From Isoetes taiwanensis (taxonomy: Eukaryota > Streptophyta > Lycopodiopsida > Isoetales > Isoetaceae): a stretch of DNA of 64,000 bases. The DNA is taken from assembly GCA_021234155.1 (NCBI GenBank), contig JAJEKV010000014.1, positions 19,359,513 to 19,423,512 on the forward strand, given 5' to 3'. The translations under genes were made by a program, and so were the position numbers. Every line of letters begins with the position of its first letter. The stretch's first letter is position 1. Below the pieces are notes generated by a model. It was given only the letters and a program-made list of their open reading frames with translations, was not told the DNA's origin and ran no database searches. Positions 13,595-25,588 of this stretch are shown here, one piece after another.

Positions 13595-16500
13595 AGTTTT
13601 CAGTAATTATCATGGGATAAAATAAAGAGGAGATTACCAAAATTCCTATCATCTAGCTTATTTCCTACTTCTTTTGGCACATGAGCAAACGCGAAGACAA
13701 TCAAATGCTTTATAAAAAATCATAGCCCTTTTTTTTTACTCTAAATTTCTTGTGCAATATTTCATCGATGACTGGCCGACATTTGAATTAGCGTTTCGAT
13801 GTAGTTTGTACAGGGCATTTCATTTTTAGGATCCCATCATGGTGGTCGTAATTTCATTCATATTTTTATTTTTAGGTTCCTCGACTTCATGGTGGTCGAA
13901 TTTCTATTCATATATTTTGTGTTGGATTCGGCCCGAGGATTTAGCGACATTGCGATTTATCCATAGAAGTGATACATACCCATATGAAACATGTTGTAAG
14001 ACCATTTTTCTAAACAAACAATGCATATATATGAAAGATATTTTTCAGAGAATATTGTTTTCTTTATCTTATCCATGAAATACACAATGCATCAACAAAT
14101 TATAGCCTTTGAATTGCAAAACCAAAGCTCAATTGAAGGCTTAAGATAAAGAAGGTAAGAAAATAAATAGTTCTCTATTTTGTCTTTGAGATAACTACCC
14201 AAAGTAAGGCTTAAAAAATAAAGGGTAGAGGACATATCTGTCTTTAAGGTAACCGACATTAAAGCATGGTAACCTCGTGAATAACCAAAAAAAATAAAGA
14301 CTAAGGGTTTAGAAATAAACAATTGTTCCTACGATCCTCTATCTTCTAAAAATAGATGCGGTCCTATGGTCAAGCAAGTTTTGAAGGTAAACAAAGTCTC
14401 AAGAAGTCGAAAACTTTTCTAGTCAAGATAGATGACCAAATATTTATCCAAATAAATATCCGACCTTTATATCTATAAACACTTAGGAAGAACAATTAAC
14501 AATTTAAATCATTGTAGGAGTCTTATCTCCATCTCAGGAACGCATTAAACCTTTAAAAAGATATAAACAAGATCGCTTGGAGCCTCAAGAGATATTCTCC
14601 ACAAGCCATGCATCGGGTGAAGCACCTTCGCTCAACAACAAATAGCCAACATGTCATGCTATCCAGAACTTAAATTTTCTTTTAAAACATATAAACAAGA
14701 ACGCTTGGAGTCCTCAAGAGATATTCTCCACAGTCTCGAAGATAATGAAAGGAAGTAATTGCTCAACAACAAAACGTATTAATGACGTGTCACAAGGTAA
14801 TTCATTCTACAACAAAAGACTTCATCAACAACATGAATCGGTGAATGTTTTTGGCGCATAAATGTCTATCACTTCATCGTAGACCTGCTTTCTTCTCGCA
14901 TGCAACAAGGTGCATCATCAATTTGAGAAATGGATCATATGCAATTGATTTACCGCTTGCATAAACTCAATAATCAGCCATCTCCTCGCACTATTTTAGC
15001 AGGAAACGCGGTCGTAACTTTTATATATACTGAAATTATATGGCAACAATTATTATGTGCATTAAAGACAATCATACTTACATGAGCAAATAAATTGGGA
15101 ACATGAGAAGAAAGCTGACATCCCATGCATCTCGTGGTAAAATCCAAGCTTTTAAAACAATCAAGATCTAAAGTTTGGTGCTAAGAATTCGTCGAAGAAT
15201 TCATAGGTAAATACCAACTTGGCAAAGGAGTGTTATTCGAAACACCAACTTTATTTCATATGAGCTGCTGACCATGGCACTAGATCATGCACCATTCGAG
15301 TGACTTCTTTTCAGAGTCATTTATTTATTCCTTTGGATCATCATTGCTCTAATTTAGAAAAGCCCATGACGATGACGCTTGTTTTAAGGAATAGTAGTCT
15401 TCACATTGTTATCGTTGCCCCAATTCTTTCAATAATAGAGAATATTATGAAAATTGGCATTTTGTGACATGTTATCTTGGGTCTTATATTGCTCCAAGAG
15501 AAGATGATGGTATTGCTCCTAGAGAAGATGTTGAGAAATACATAATGTTGGGGCGTAATGCTGGTAGATGGAGCGGCCGCAATTGCCGCTGAGAAGCAGA
15601 CTATGTGCCTCGTTGCCGCTACAGTTATCAAGATGAAAGCCATACTCTTTCCGAAGGTTCTCGCTTTGGAGATAGTCCTAATCATTTTCTAATCTTAGCA
15701 TTCCATTCCACGCCTAATAACTTCTCAACAGACCATCTCAGGCATGACTTTTGGCATTACATACTTGAGGTTTAGATAAACGCTCTAATTATCGAGCCCT
15801 CAAGAGTCATTATCTGCTTGTCGAATATCATTACCGCAGCGTTTTTCCTTGAAACCTTTCGGCAAGGTGTGTTTTTTAACTTAGTAGTAATGATTGTACT
15901 CAGCTCATTAAGGGTCCCATGACCTATTGGTCTGTGATCTAAAAAACTATTCTATATTCTATTCTATTCGCTGTCTCGCCAATAAAAGAACAGATAGATA
16001 TTAGTTCTAAGATTCAACCAAATTTGTTATTTTGCAAAGACAACACATTTGTTTTCTATCTACAGGTATTCATCAATATTATTCCTCTATATATGGTGTT
16101 TCCTCCATTATTCAAGATTTGGCAATGCATCATGATGCATAAATGAAGAGAAGTTGCATCACCGAATCACATTGTGAACAAAATGAGAAAATGAATATAA
16201 GGTTTGAAAAACTTCATAAACCAACATCTGCTTGAAAATACTTTAGTCTCTGCGACCGCATGGAAGACACAAAGTAGTACTTTGGAATTTTTAGATCACT
16301 TGCTAAATTTACTCCACTTCCATGTTTCACATGCATTGAAATGTTGACAATCTATACTTGTAGGCAAAGCCATATCTCAACCTTCGATGCATTTAACCAC
16401 GAAGACTATATTGGATTTGCCAATATTAATTAAGGTCTAGTTTATTGCAATTCTAACCAATAAAGGACCAGAATAACTTTAGAAAGCTCAGAAGCTCAGA

Positions 16501-19500
16501 AGTTTAAATCTCTTTGAAAAGCTCGTATCAACTTTATACGCTTCGCCAGTAAACGATTAGAGCTAAACAAAGTAATCAGCTTTTAGAGCTAAACAAAGTT
16601 TTTTTCCACGATTCAAGATCATAGATTACCCTCGGCACGGACTCAATCAATCTTCTGCCTTGCATAAGATTTATATTCTCCACTCCACAACCCGCCATAG
16701 TAGCTCTCGAACTCAAAGGAAGATCACAAAATAATATTATCTGTTTAATCTCTTTTCAAACTAATCCTAAGTGATTTGCTTTTCAGTTACCATGGCGTAT
16801 AAAGCCTGCATTAACGACAACCACGTTATTTTAATTCTTATCAAGCGAGGCCCATCGCATATTTTCGCGTGGATTGCACTATAAAAGAGAAACTTAATCC
16901 TGGAAATTATACCATTATACAACAAAGGCCATGTGCTAATGGGAAGAATAGTATTCATATAAAGCAAGCCCAAACTTAAAGGCAGGAAATGTGATTCAAA
17001 CAAAGCTTATTATCGCAGATTCATGAAACAATGTCCTTTTGGGCCAGACTTGATCGTAATACCTACAACTCAAAGTTGCTCCATTAAGAACAACACACAA
17101 AGAAATGGAATTAGCATTTCGTGATATCCAAATCATGCATGTTGACAACAAAGCAACAACCTCATTGAACTTAGAAATATTTGCACCAATAACAAACATT
17201 TTCTTTATTTTAAAGCGATTGCTACCAATTTGAGAAATATTCGGGCTTAAGATTATTCGTAGATCTTCCTCTCATCTTTTACAACGATGCTCGCACAAAA
17301 TCCTCTCATCTTTACAACGATGTTCGGCACAAAAAATGGAGTTGTCAACTAAGCCGAGCAATGTTATATAAAGGCGACCCTAAATGGCATAGCTGGACAC
17401 CAGAAACCTAGTGAATTTGATGTTGGTACATATAGTCCTGGCCGAGCTGCTACCCGACGCTAATAATACCAAGAAGAGAATGGAAATGTTAGTAATGCTT
17501 TTTTCTCCATCACATCTACATAGAGTCCAACCAATAAATTTAAGCCAAATGAGATGTACTAAACTTGGCTTTCAAACCCAAAGGTCACCAACTTTGTATG
17601 CAAGTACTATTGAATACGACCTGACCAACATGCTTCAAACATGTCTCTAAACTCCGGCTTTCAACCCAACAATCTTTTTAGGCACTATTGAATACGGACC
17701 GGGAACTAAACATGCTTCAAACATAAGTCTCAAACCATACCCAGTCTAAAAATTTGAGGGAATAGTTATAACCGCTTTTGTGCCATGGCTCTTCAGATCT
17801 TCTCACATTTTATGAGAAATTGAATTAGAATGTGACTTCATGGATGTTCTCAAACACATTTACTTTCATCAGCAGTATGATGATTGCAGCCCCTTTTATA
17901 TACAATACTTGGTCAAAGGTTAGAAGTCAAAATGTTTTTAGTGACCAATAACCATTGTATTAGTTCCATGTAACTAATTCACATGTGCCAACAATGCCGA
18001 CAGAATATGAACATTCTCTAACATTCAAGAAAGCCAAATAGTTAAAAAGGGCAATGTGAATGTAGTAATGCAACATGCAATAAAATAAAATGAAAATGAG
18101 AATCTGCAAAGGTCTTAGTATTGAGGAATATATGGATAAGGTCAATGTCAAAGATGCAAATTCCAAATCTTAGACCCTAGTAATCGGGAGAAGTATAAGA
18201 GTAGGATGGCATACATTTAAAAAAGCACTTTTTTTCCCGTAAGTCTTCTCAGCTCATGTTTGAAGCAATGATGGCAATCTAAAAATGGAGATGGCTAGCC
18301 AATAATTTCATGTTCCTTCATTTCTTTGAGCACCCTTCCATACCTCTTCTATAAGGTCTACAACATTCACGTTGAAATCTTACAAGGTATCCGACTGTGA
18401 ACAGCTGCATCTTCTGGCTAATCGCCTAAACGACTATAACCAACAATCATAGTGGTTTAAGAAACAACATTGTGCTGGGAATTTTGGTCAAACACCTGCA
18501 TATTTCCATAACGATCATATCCAAACTAATTCCACTAGATCATGCAACTATTCCTCATGGAATTATGTATCCAAAAACATTGTAAAAATATCATCTATTT
18601 CTGGGTCTCACACCTGTAACTCAACATATATACAATGCTAAATGGAGTAGCATGGAAGATGCATGGACATGGCATGAGTTATAACCATTATTTTGGCAGG
18701 TTTCTGCTATGGCCAAATTGTGCCTAAATCTAAGTCCGGTGGTCGGGTTTCTATAATCCAAAGCCAAGATTCTGGATGGGATGCAGAGAAATGTAGTAGT
18801 GCAACATCCAACAAATAAGTATAGATTGGAAGTATGCCCAGAGGAAAGAAGATCAATGTATTTATCATGCCTAAGACTCTCGTATTGTTTATAGAAAGAT
18901 CAGCTTTTGTATAATGAAGCAAAGATCTTTAATGTGTTGTAGAAGTTGTTGGAGCTAACGAAATACGATCAATAGCTTAGATCTATTTAAGATTTCAGAA
19001 GAAAACTTTGCTCAATCAAAGATGTTTTGCCATAATAACATATGGAACTCTATCCCACTCCATTTGTCAATCATAACCGAGTTCAAGAGTTACTGGGAGT
19101 CGCCAGTACCGTAGGCGTGCCATTGACTCAATTGTCCGATAGGAAGGCTTTGTGAACCGCACAATGGGGAAAATCCACGTCGGGCCTTTAGCAAACCTAG
19201 TGAATCAGATGGGTTGATGGTTGGTTAAAATACGTCATCAGATAAATTGCACGTTACATGCTTCACGAGTAGCTACACTGATTTGAGCGCATCGCTACCG
19301 CTAGAAAGAAATGTTTCTGAAGCAAAGATTAATAGGTTGTTTGCAAAAAACATTTTATCAAGAGGCTCCACTCATAGAAAACGCGAAAAAGCATTCCACC
19401 GCTTAGAACTCAAGATAGCATACACATTGGGCTGCGTTTGAGTCAGCAAGTTGTTCGGCAAAAAATATAGTTTCACAAGACATCTCTAGGTGTACTCAAT

Positions 19501-21058
19501 TCGTGAAATGTGTTTTACTATGTTAAAGAAAAAAATTATCTGGCTATCGCTCTGGCAAGATATTTTTCCTGCTGTTTCTCGAATAGTTAGCACAATAACC
19601 TATTGCAAATACGCTCTTCCATGTTGGGAACTTCCACCACTCGCTTAAAAGCCCCTGGTCCAATTACATCTATCTTTATAAAAGACCTAAGAAAGAATCA
19701 AGGATCTTATAAGATATCGTGAAATTATAAACTAGGGGTGAAAATGCAAAGTAGTCATAACGCCTTTCATCCGGCCATTAAAAGCATCAAGAAGTTCAAG
19801 AACTATGTGCATCTTATAAAACCATGCAAAAAGCCATTCTATGAAACGAAAAAACTTTAAATTACATATAGTGCATATCTCAATGGTATAAGCAAGCATA
19901 GCCTAATAAATTAATGAATTATTCATAAGTAAAGCAAGCCCAAACTTAAACTAGAAGAGTATTCACAAAGTTTATTATGGTATCCATGAAACAATGTCCT
20001 TCTCGGGCCAGATTTATTCGTATTACCTACAATTGGTTGCCAACACATGTAAAAGAGTCGAATTCCATGTGAACCGCCTCAGCTTCTTCTTTCAAAGATG
20101 CTAGATCCGATCCAATAAATGTAAACTTGAAACACTTTATCCTTTCCAAGAAGAATTTGAACCTATTGTTAAAACTGGCAAACAAAAGCTTTAAAACATA
20201 GGTTAACAAAACCAATACCTTTGCACGGTGAAGCCATGTCGATGCCGAGAACCCCGCCACGCTATGTGAAACATGCATCGGGAACACTTAATTTAGAAGA
20301 TGAGACTTACTCCATTCACGCACACTGTTTCTACTTTATATGTCTTTGAATTCTCAAAATTGTTGCTGCCAAGGCCCATTCATCAAGATCACTATGCCGC
20401 AATCAAATGAAAAATGTTCGTAATGTACATCACACAAAATTTCCATTATGGAAATGTCAAACGTCTGAAAGCATTTACAAAATTTTCAAGCAACGGGGAC
20501 TCCACCGACAAGTTGGAAAGATCAATACTGATGGCATTGCAAGTCAAGGGGCCGTGTTCCGGCTTCACCGCATTATCGAGACATCTACAACAAAAAAGAA
20601 TATCATAAATTTCCAAATAACGTGAGATAAGTCTAAAATATGCACTGCATCGCTTTTGGCAAATGTGAATGTAAAAAAATATAAAGATGGTAAAGAAACT
20701 AGATGCCGAAATACCTTTGCAGCCAAGAGTTTGCTAGGAATCCCAGCGTAAATAGGTTGCCTAATGGGCCACCAAAGCGAAGGTTTGGCGAGATTGACGC
20801 TGTAGAACACTATCATTTCCATTCTTAACTGCCGCGATTCACTACATTCGCAACTCTCGCCTATTGACAGGTTCACTGCTTTCGTATTTGGCAATTCAGC
20901 AAATGTAACACAACGCATTAGCTACCAAAGCGAAGAAATATTCGGGATCATTGTAACAGCTCTCAAAATTAAAGTTTCAGGTTCTAAATCACTAAATTCG
21001 TATCGCCAAATGCATCCAAAGAGAAAAACAGAGACCTGCATAAGCCACCAACTTTTAC
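13593..21058. other. Single-copy-like arm DNA, no gene assigned (mirror of 25,589-33,341)
   Basis: I see no recognisable protein or RNA gene. The region holds local tandem duplications: about 57 bases twice at 13,830-13,915, about 120 bases twice at 14,570-14,810, and about 90 bases twice at 17,568-17,740. A segment of about 140 bases recurs at 16,960-17,060 and 19,920-20,035. Short open frames here are not matched by the same frame in the other arm, so I do not call them. Confidence 0.5.
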
Positions 21059-21243
21059 TTGGTAATGACTCCTTTATGCACTTGCAACATGACTGCATGT
21101 TAACGCTATGGAAAGCTTTTGTGGCAACATGACACTTGAAATGCTTTGTTTTCTCTGATGTTGATTAAGATTTTTCTCATCATCAACTCACGCCGCAATA
21201 GTAACACCATACCTTATGTATCTTCTTCTTCTTCTTTTCCCAT
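21059..21243 (-). CDS. SUF4/ZNF207-like zinc-finger protein, first exon (mirror copy)
   Basis: On the minus strand this copy keeps the true ATG at 21,243-21,241, followed by a Lys-rich start, the KVWCYYC finger, and the KHFKCH and VLQVHKE segments. A GT donor follows at 21,058. Several single-base indels break the frame, but they fall at different places from those in the right-arm copy at 25,400-25,588. Together the two copies restore a continuous exon. See that entry for function. Confidence 0.7.
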
Positions 21244-23245
21244 GGTTCGGGAAACAATGGCAATAAGACTACACCGCAAATTTATTTGGAGGAAGTCACC
21301 CTACAGTAACTTTTAGTAAAGGGAATTTTTCTTTGAAGGTCGCGGAACCGCAATGTCACATTCCACTTAATGCCGCCTTTGGCAGTCGGAAATGGCCCCT
21401 ATGTGCTCATCAATCATGTTCTCTACACACCAATGCTATCTCATCTGCATCTAATTACGTACACCAAAATAAGTAGGAGAAACAACAAGAACCCCACTCG
21501 AGGGGATGAGAAAAGGATTTATCCAATAAGAAAAGGATGAGAAACCTAAACAATACAACACCAAGCTTTTGCTAACTGATGTGGCTTTTCAATCGGAGCA
21601 ACAAGAAGAAACCATTTTACAACTAATTTAAGAACTATAAGAACTTCAAAGGGATCAAACTGGGTTTCACCTAACAATGATTAATGATGCTTATTGTCGC
21701 CAAGCGTTACCTCACCTCATTTAAATGTAATACAATCTTTGGCACATTTCTCATCCAATATTTAATAAACATTAAATATAAAATATAAAATGCCCCACTT
21801 CGAAGGATGGACGGTCATACAAAATGCCCTAATCAACTTCTAGATCTAATCCGCTACATCAAAAGCTCCCAAATAAAGGGGGTCATTAGGGGTTGATTAC
21901 CATCAATTCTGATCATTCATCCAGATGGACTACCGAGATCAATCTCCACCAACAATTTTGCACCTTCCTTGCTTAAAATCATAACACGATTACCGTTCAT
22001 CGACGCTCAGTGGATGGTAAAGTTCATGCATGTCTCCATGCATGCCCCCCATCAAATCTAATGTTCATTGTATTATCTTCAAAAAATTCCATCTACAGAA
22101 TAGTCTTCTACCTACTTTCACCCCCATAGACCCATAATATAATTGTATATATATGAAGTTCTCAGATTATCAAGGACAACTACGGGTTTATCAACATCTC
22201 AGAAGTGTCTAAGATTAAGAAGACGATATGCTCCATGAACGGAATCAATTATAAAGAACGAACTTTGAAGTAAAACTAAAGAGGAAATATTTATCAAGAA
22301 GGATCAAGAAAGAAATACACGCAGGGATTCCGTGTCAATTTTGAAGTTTGTAGTTTAAATAAAATAATGCGGTTCATAGGGTGGAATTGATAAATCAGAT
22401 GCTAAGTGCATTCTTTTCAGGTGTGCAATACGCATGTAACACAGACACATGTAAGATGTAGAGAAGGGAAGACGCTAAGTACACACCATCTCCTTTAACG
22501 AAGCCTGAGGAAGAACTGATAATTTATAGCACATATACACACATGCCTTCCAATTTTCACAAGAGCATTTATCAAAAGTTTATGCACATATGTGCAAAAC
22601 TTCTAAGGAACATAGTCGCAGTAGATAACGCTTAACTATGCATATTAAATACATGCATTGATGCCTAATCTTAAAATTTCAAAATGAATTGCAGGTTCTT
22701 CTATCTCCTTATTATGGAGTGCACTATCACCAATTTTTTTTTTGAACAACGGATCCTGAATCCAGAGTGTACAAAGTTGACTGGTCTATAGTGGAACTAA
22801 GTTGACAGGCTCATCTATAGTGGAAAACTTCTCAGAGGAAGATTTAGGCACGAAAGTGACCTTGCTCAACAGACAACAAAAAGTAAGTAAAATTCTCATT
22901 AACTTGAAGAAGTTAAAGTATGTGTTGAGTTGAGCACACACATAAGGCTCTTTCATAACACGTCAATGCAAAAAATCGGCTCCATTGGCATCAAATTATG
23001 CTAATCATATTATGGCACATAGAAAAAGATTAACTCGGCTTGTTTCTTTCTATAAGTCTATCTTATAGCTATGTTCTTAGCATAGTATGGTATCTAATGC
23101 CCTAGTACAGTATAGAGCCCATTTAGAGCTGAACGCCTCCTGCCCCTGTATAATGCTCCATCGTCAGGTCACCAAGTAAAAGAGTTATTTGGATAAAATC
23201 GGTGCACTATAATTGATCAATTGAAATTTTTGATTGCTTATATAA
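21244..23245. other. Upstream region of the SUF4-like exon, mirror copy
   Basis: AT-rich DNA with no gene I can support. It mirrors 23,306-25,399 and would hold the promoter and 5' leader of the zinc-finger gene. A short homopolymer T run at 22,734-22,743 matches the A run at 23,811-23,820. Confidence 0.4.
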
Positions 23246-23305
23246 CACACATCTACGCTAGTATACTGATTACATTTCTATAGTGGCCGTGGATAGTTAT
23301 TGATG
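23246..23305. other. Unpaired centre of the inverted repeat
   Basis: This 60-base spacer is not self-complementary and separates perfectly paired 25-base arm ends (23,221-23,245 and 23,306-23,330). Its first half (GCTAGTATACTGATTACATT) aligns loosely with a reverse-complemented ligation adapter. Its second half (CGTGGATAGTTATTGATG) aligns loosely with a forward adapter. This is the order expected when a template read runs straight into its complement. The alignment is by eye and imperfect. Confidence 0.5.
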
Positions 23306-25399
23306 TTATATAAGCAATCAAAAATTTCAATTGATCAATTAGCGCACTCTATCATGTTCTCAAATAACTTTCTTTACTTGGTGACCATCGAAGGCATTAT
23401 ACAAGGCGAGGACGCTGAGCTCTGCAGATACCATACTATGCTAAGGACGATACCATACCATAAGGACATGCCTTCTCGTTACCTTATGAGAGAAACAAAC
23501 CTGAGTTAATCTTTCTATGCGCCATAATAACAGCTAGCATAATTTGATGCCAATGGGCCAATTTTTGCATTGTGCAGTGTTAGGGCATTGTTATGAAAGT
23601 ACTTATGTGTGTGCTCAACTCAACACATACTTTTAACTTCTTCAAGTTAGCTAAATTTACCTTGACTTTTTTATTTGTCCTTGTTGGTTGAAGGTCACTT
23701 TCGTGCCTAAATCTTCAGCGGCAATGTGTTTCCACTATAGATGACCTGTCAACTTAGTTTCCACTATAGATGACCAGTCAACTTTGTACACTCGTCAAAT
23801 TCATTGTTCAAAAAAAAAAAATCGTTGATAAGGCACTCCATAATAAGGAGATAGAAGAACACGTGAATTCATTTAATTTAAGATTAGGCATCAATGCATG
23901 TCTTTCTTTAATATGCATGGTTAGCTTATTCTACTAATTATGCAACCTTTCATTTAAAGTTTTGTACACGATATGCATAAACTTTTGATAAATATATAAG
24001 AGCCCAAGAAAATTGGAAGGCATGTGTGTATATGTGCTAGCAACTTATCGAAGCCCTTCCTCCCTCCACTCGCTAAGGAGATAATTAATGTAATTTAACG
24101 TCATCTTCCTTCTATCTTCATATATGTCTATCTATATTTATGCATGTGCACACACAAGAATGCACTTCGTGACTGATTTATCATTCCACCTATGAACACG
24201 ACTATTTTATTTAAACTACAAACTTCAAGAACTGTACCGAATCCTCGTATGTTTCTGGCGACCTTTTAATCGATAAATATTCCTCTTTGGTTTTACTCAA
24301 AGTTTCGGGTTTCTAACTTTATAATTGATTCACGCGCTCATGGGCATATGCCTTCATCTTCTTAATCTTGAACTTTACTTACGATGTTGATAAACTATAG
24401 TTGATAAACCCAATCGATAGTACAAAGACTTGTATATATACAATTATAATATGGGTCCTATGGGGGGGGGTGAAAGTAGGTAGAGATTATTCCCTCGGGT
24501 CAGCTTCATTTTTTGAGGTGTCGCCACAATAGACATTGATTTGATGGGGCATGCATGGGCATGCATGTAGTATGCACCCTAATCCCTGGTCAGCCGATCG
24601 GGCACGTGAGAAATCGTGGCCCTTGATTTTAAGCTTAAGGAAGGTGCAAGGAAATTGTTGCGGAGATTGATCTCGCCGCCCATCTCAGATGGACGGGTCC
24701 GCACGGTGACACTTCAATCAACCCGGCACTTTATTTGGGGCTTTTGATGTGGCCCAAGTTAGATCTAGGGATTCAATTAAAGTATTTATGTAGACCGGCC
24801 CATCCTTGAAATTAGGTATTTTTATATTTTATAATAATGTTTATTAAATATTGATGTGCAAGGAATGTGCAAAGAAATTCGTATTACATTTAAATATGGG
24901 GGTGAGGTGGCACCGGGCAAAGAATTAAGCATCATTAATCACATTGTTAGGTGGTAAGTTTTCGCCCCTTTGGGGTTCTTATAGCGTCTCTTCCGAATTC
25001 GCGTTAGGCCGATGAGCTTTTGCGCCTTTGTTCTAAGTGAAAGTTTCAACAGTTGGCAAAGCTTGGTGTTGTATATTGTTTAGGTTTTCTATCCTTTCTT
25101 ATTGAATCGGCATCCTTTCTCATCCTCAAAAGCGGTTCTTGTTGTTTCTCCTACTTATTTTGGTGTCTCAGAGTCCGGATGAGATAGCATTGGTGTGTAA
25201 GAGACATGATTGTTGATGAGGCACATGGAGGCCATTTCCATTTTCATGCCGGAAGGCCTACGCCATTAGAGCCGGTACCACATTGCGGGCCACGGCCTTC
25301 AAGAAAATTCCCTTTACTAAAAAGTTCTCACGGAGTAGGGCTTCCCTCCAAATAGGCGCCGCAGTTGGTAGTCTTCACGCCATCGTTTTTCCCGCAACT
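23306..25399. other. Upstream region of the SUF4-like exon
   Basis: About 2.1 kb without a supportable gene, directly upstream of the exon at 25,400, so it probably contains promoter and 5' leader. No TATA box is clear enough to place. A G run occurs at 24,463-24,470. Confidence 0.4.
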
Positions 25400-25588
25400 A
25401 CGGGAAAGAAGAAGAAGAAGGTCTATAAGGTATGGTGTTACTATTGCGAAGCGGAGTTCGATGATGAGAAAATCTTAATCCAACATCGAAAAGCAAAGCA
25501 TTTCAAGTGTCATGTTTGCTACTAAAGCTTTCTAATCGCAGTGGGTATGCGATTCATGTATTGTAAGTGCATATGAGTCCATTACCAA
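25400..25588 (+). CDS. SUF4/ZNF207-like zinc-finger protein, first coding exon
   Basis: The translation starts with a Lys-rich stretch, then [28 protein letters not shown] and, after small indels, the KKLSTAGGM and VLQVHKESITK segments. This is the N-terminal double C2H2 finger of the SUF4 (plant) / ZNF207-BuGZ (animal) family. The VWCYYC form is the plant one. Known members are nuclear: SUF4 acts with FRIGIDA in flowering control, and ZNF207 binds microtubules and kinetochore proteins. A GTAAGT donor follows at 25,589, exactly at the family's VHKE-x-x-TK region. The start codon reads ACG here but ATG in the mirror copy, and the frame breaks near 25,517, both probably sequence errors. A possible second exon start (VPNAK) lies near 25,762 after TTGCTAG, but what follows does not match the family, so I do not call it. 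Later exons were not found. Confidence 0.75.

Larger units (their letters stand above)
18..23245 (-). repeat. Left arm of giant inverted repeat (likely second pass of one molecule)
   Basis: The whole segment is a noisy reverse complement of 23,306-47,535. All landmarks return in mirror order: ORF1 start of element B, repeat R of B, (TA)n, element A with its two R copies, (TA)n, and the SUF4-type exon. Differences are patchy indels and substitutions over the whole length, in coding and noncoding DNA alike. Where one arm has lost a reading frame, the other often keeps it. That behaviour fits two independent raw reads of one molecule better than two diverged genomic copies. Confidence 0.85.
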
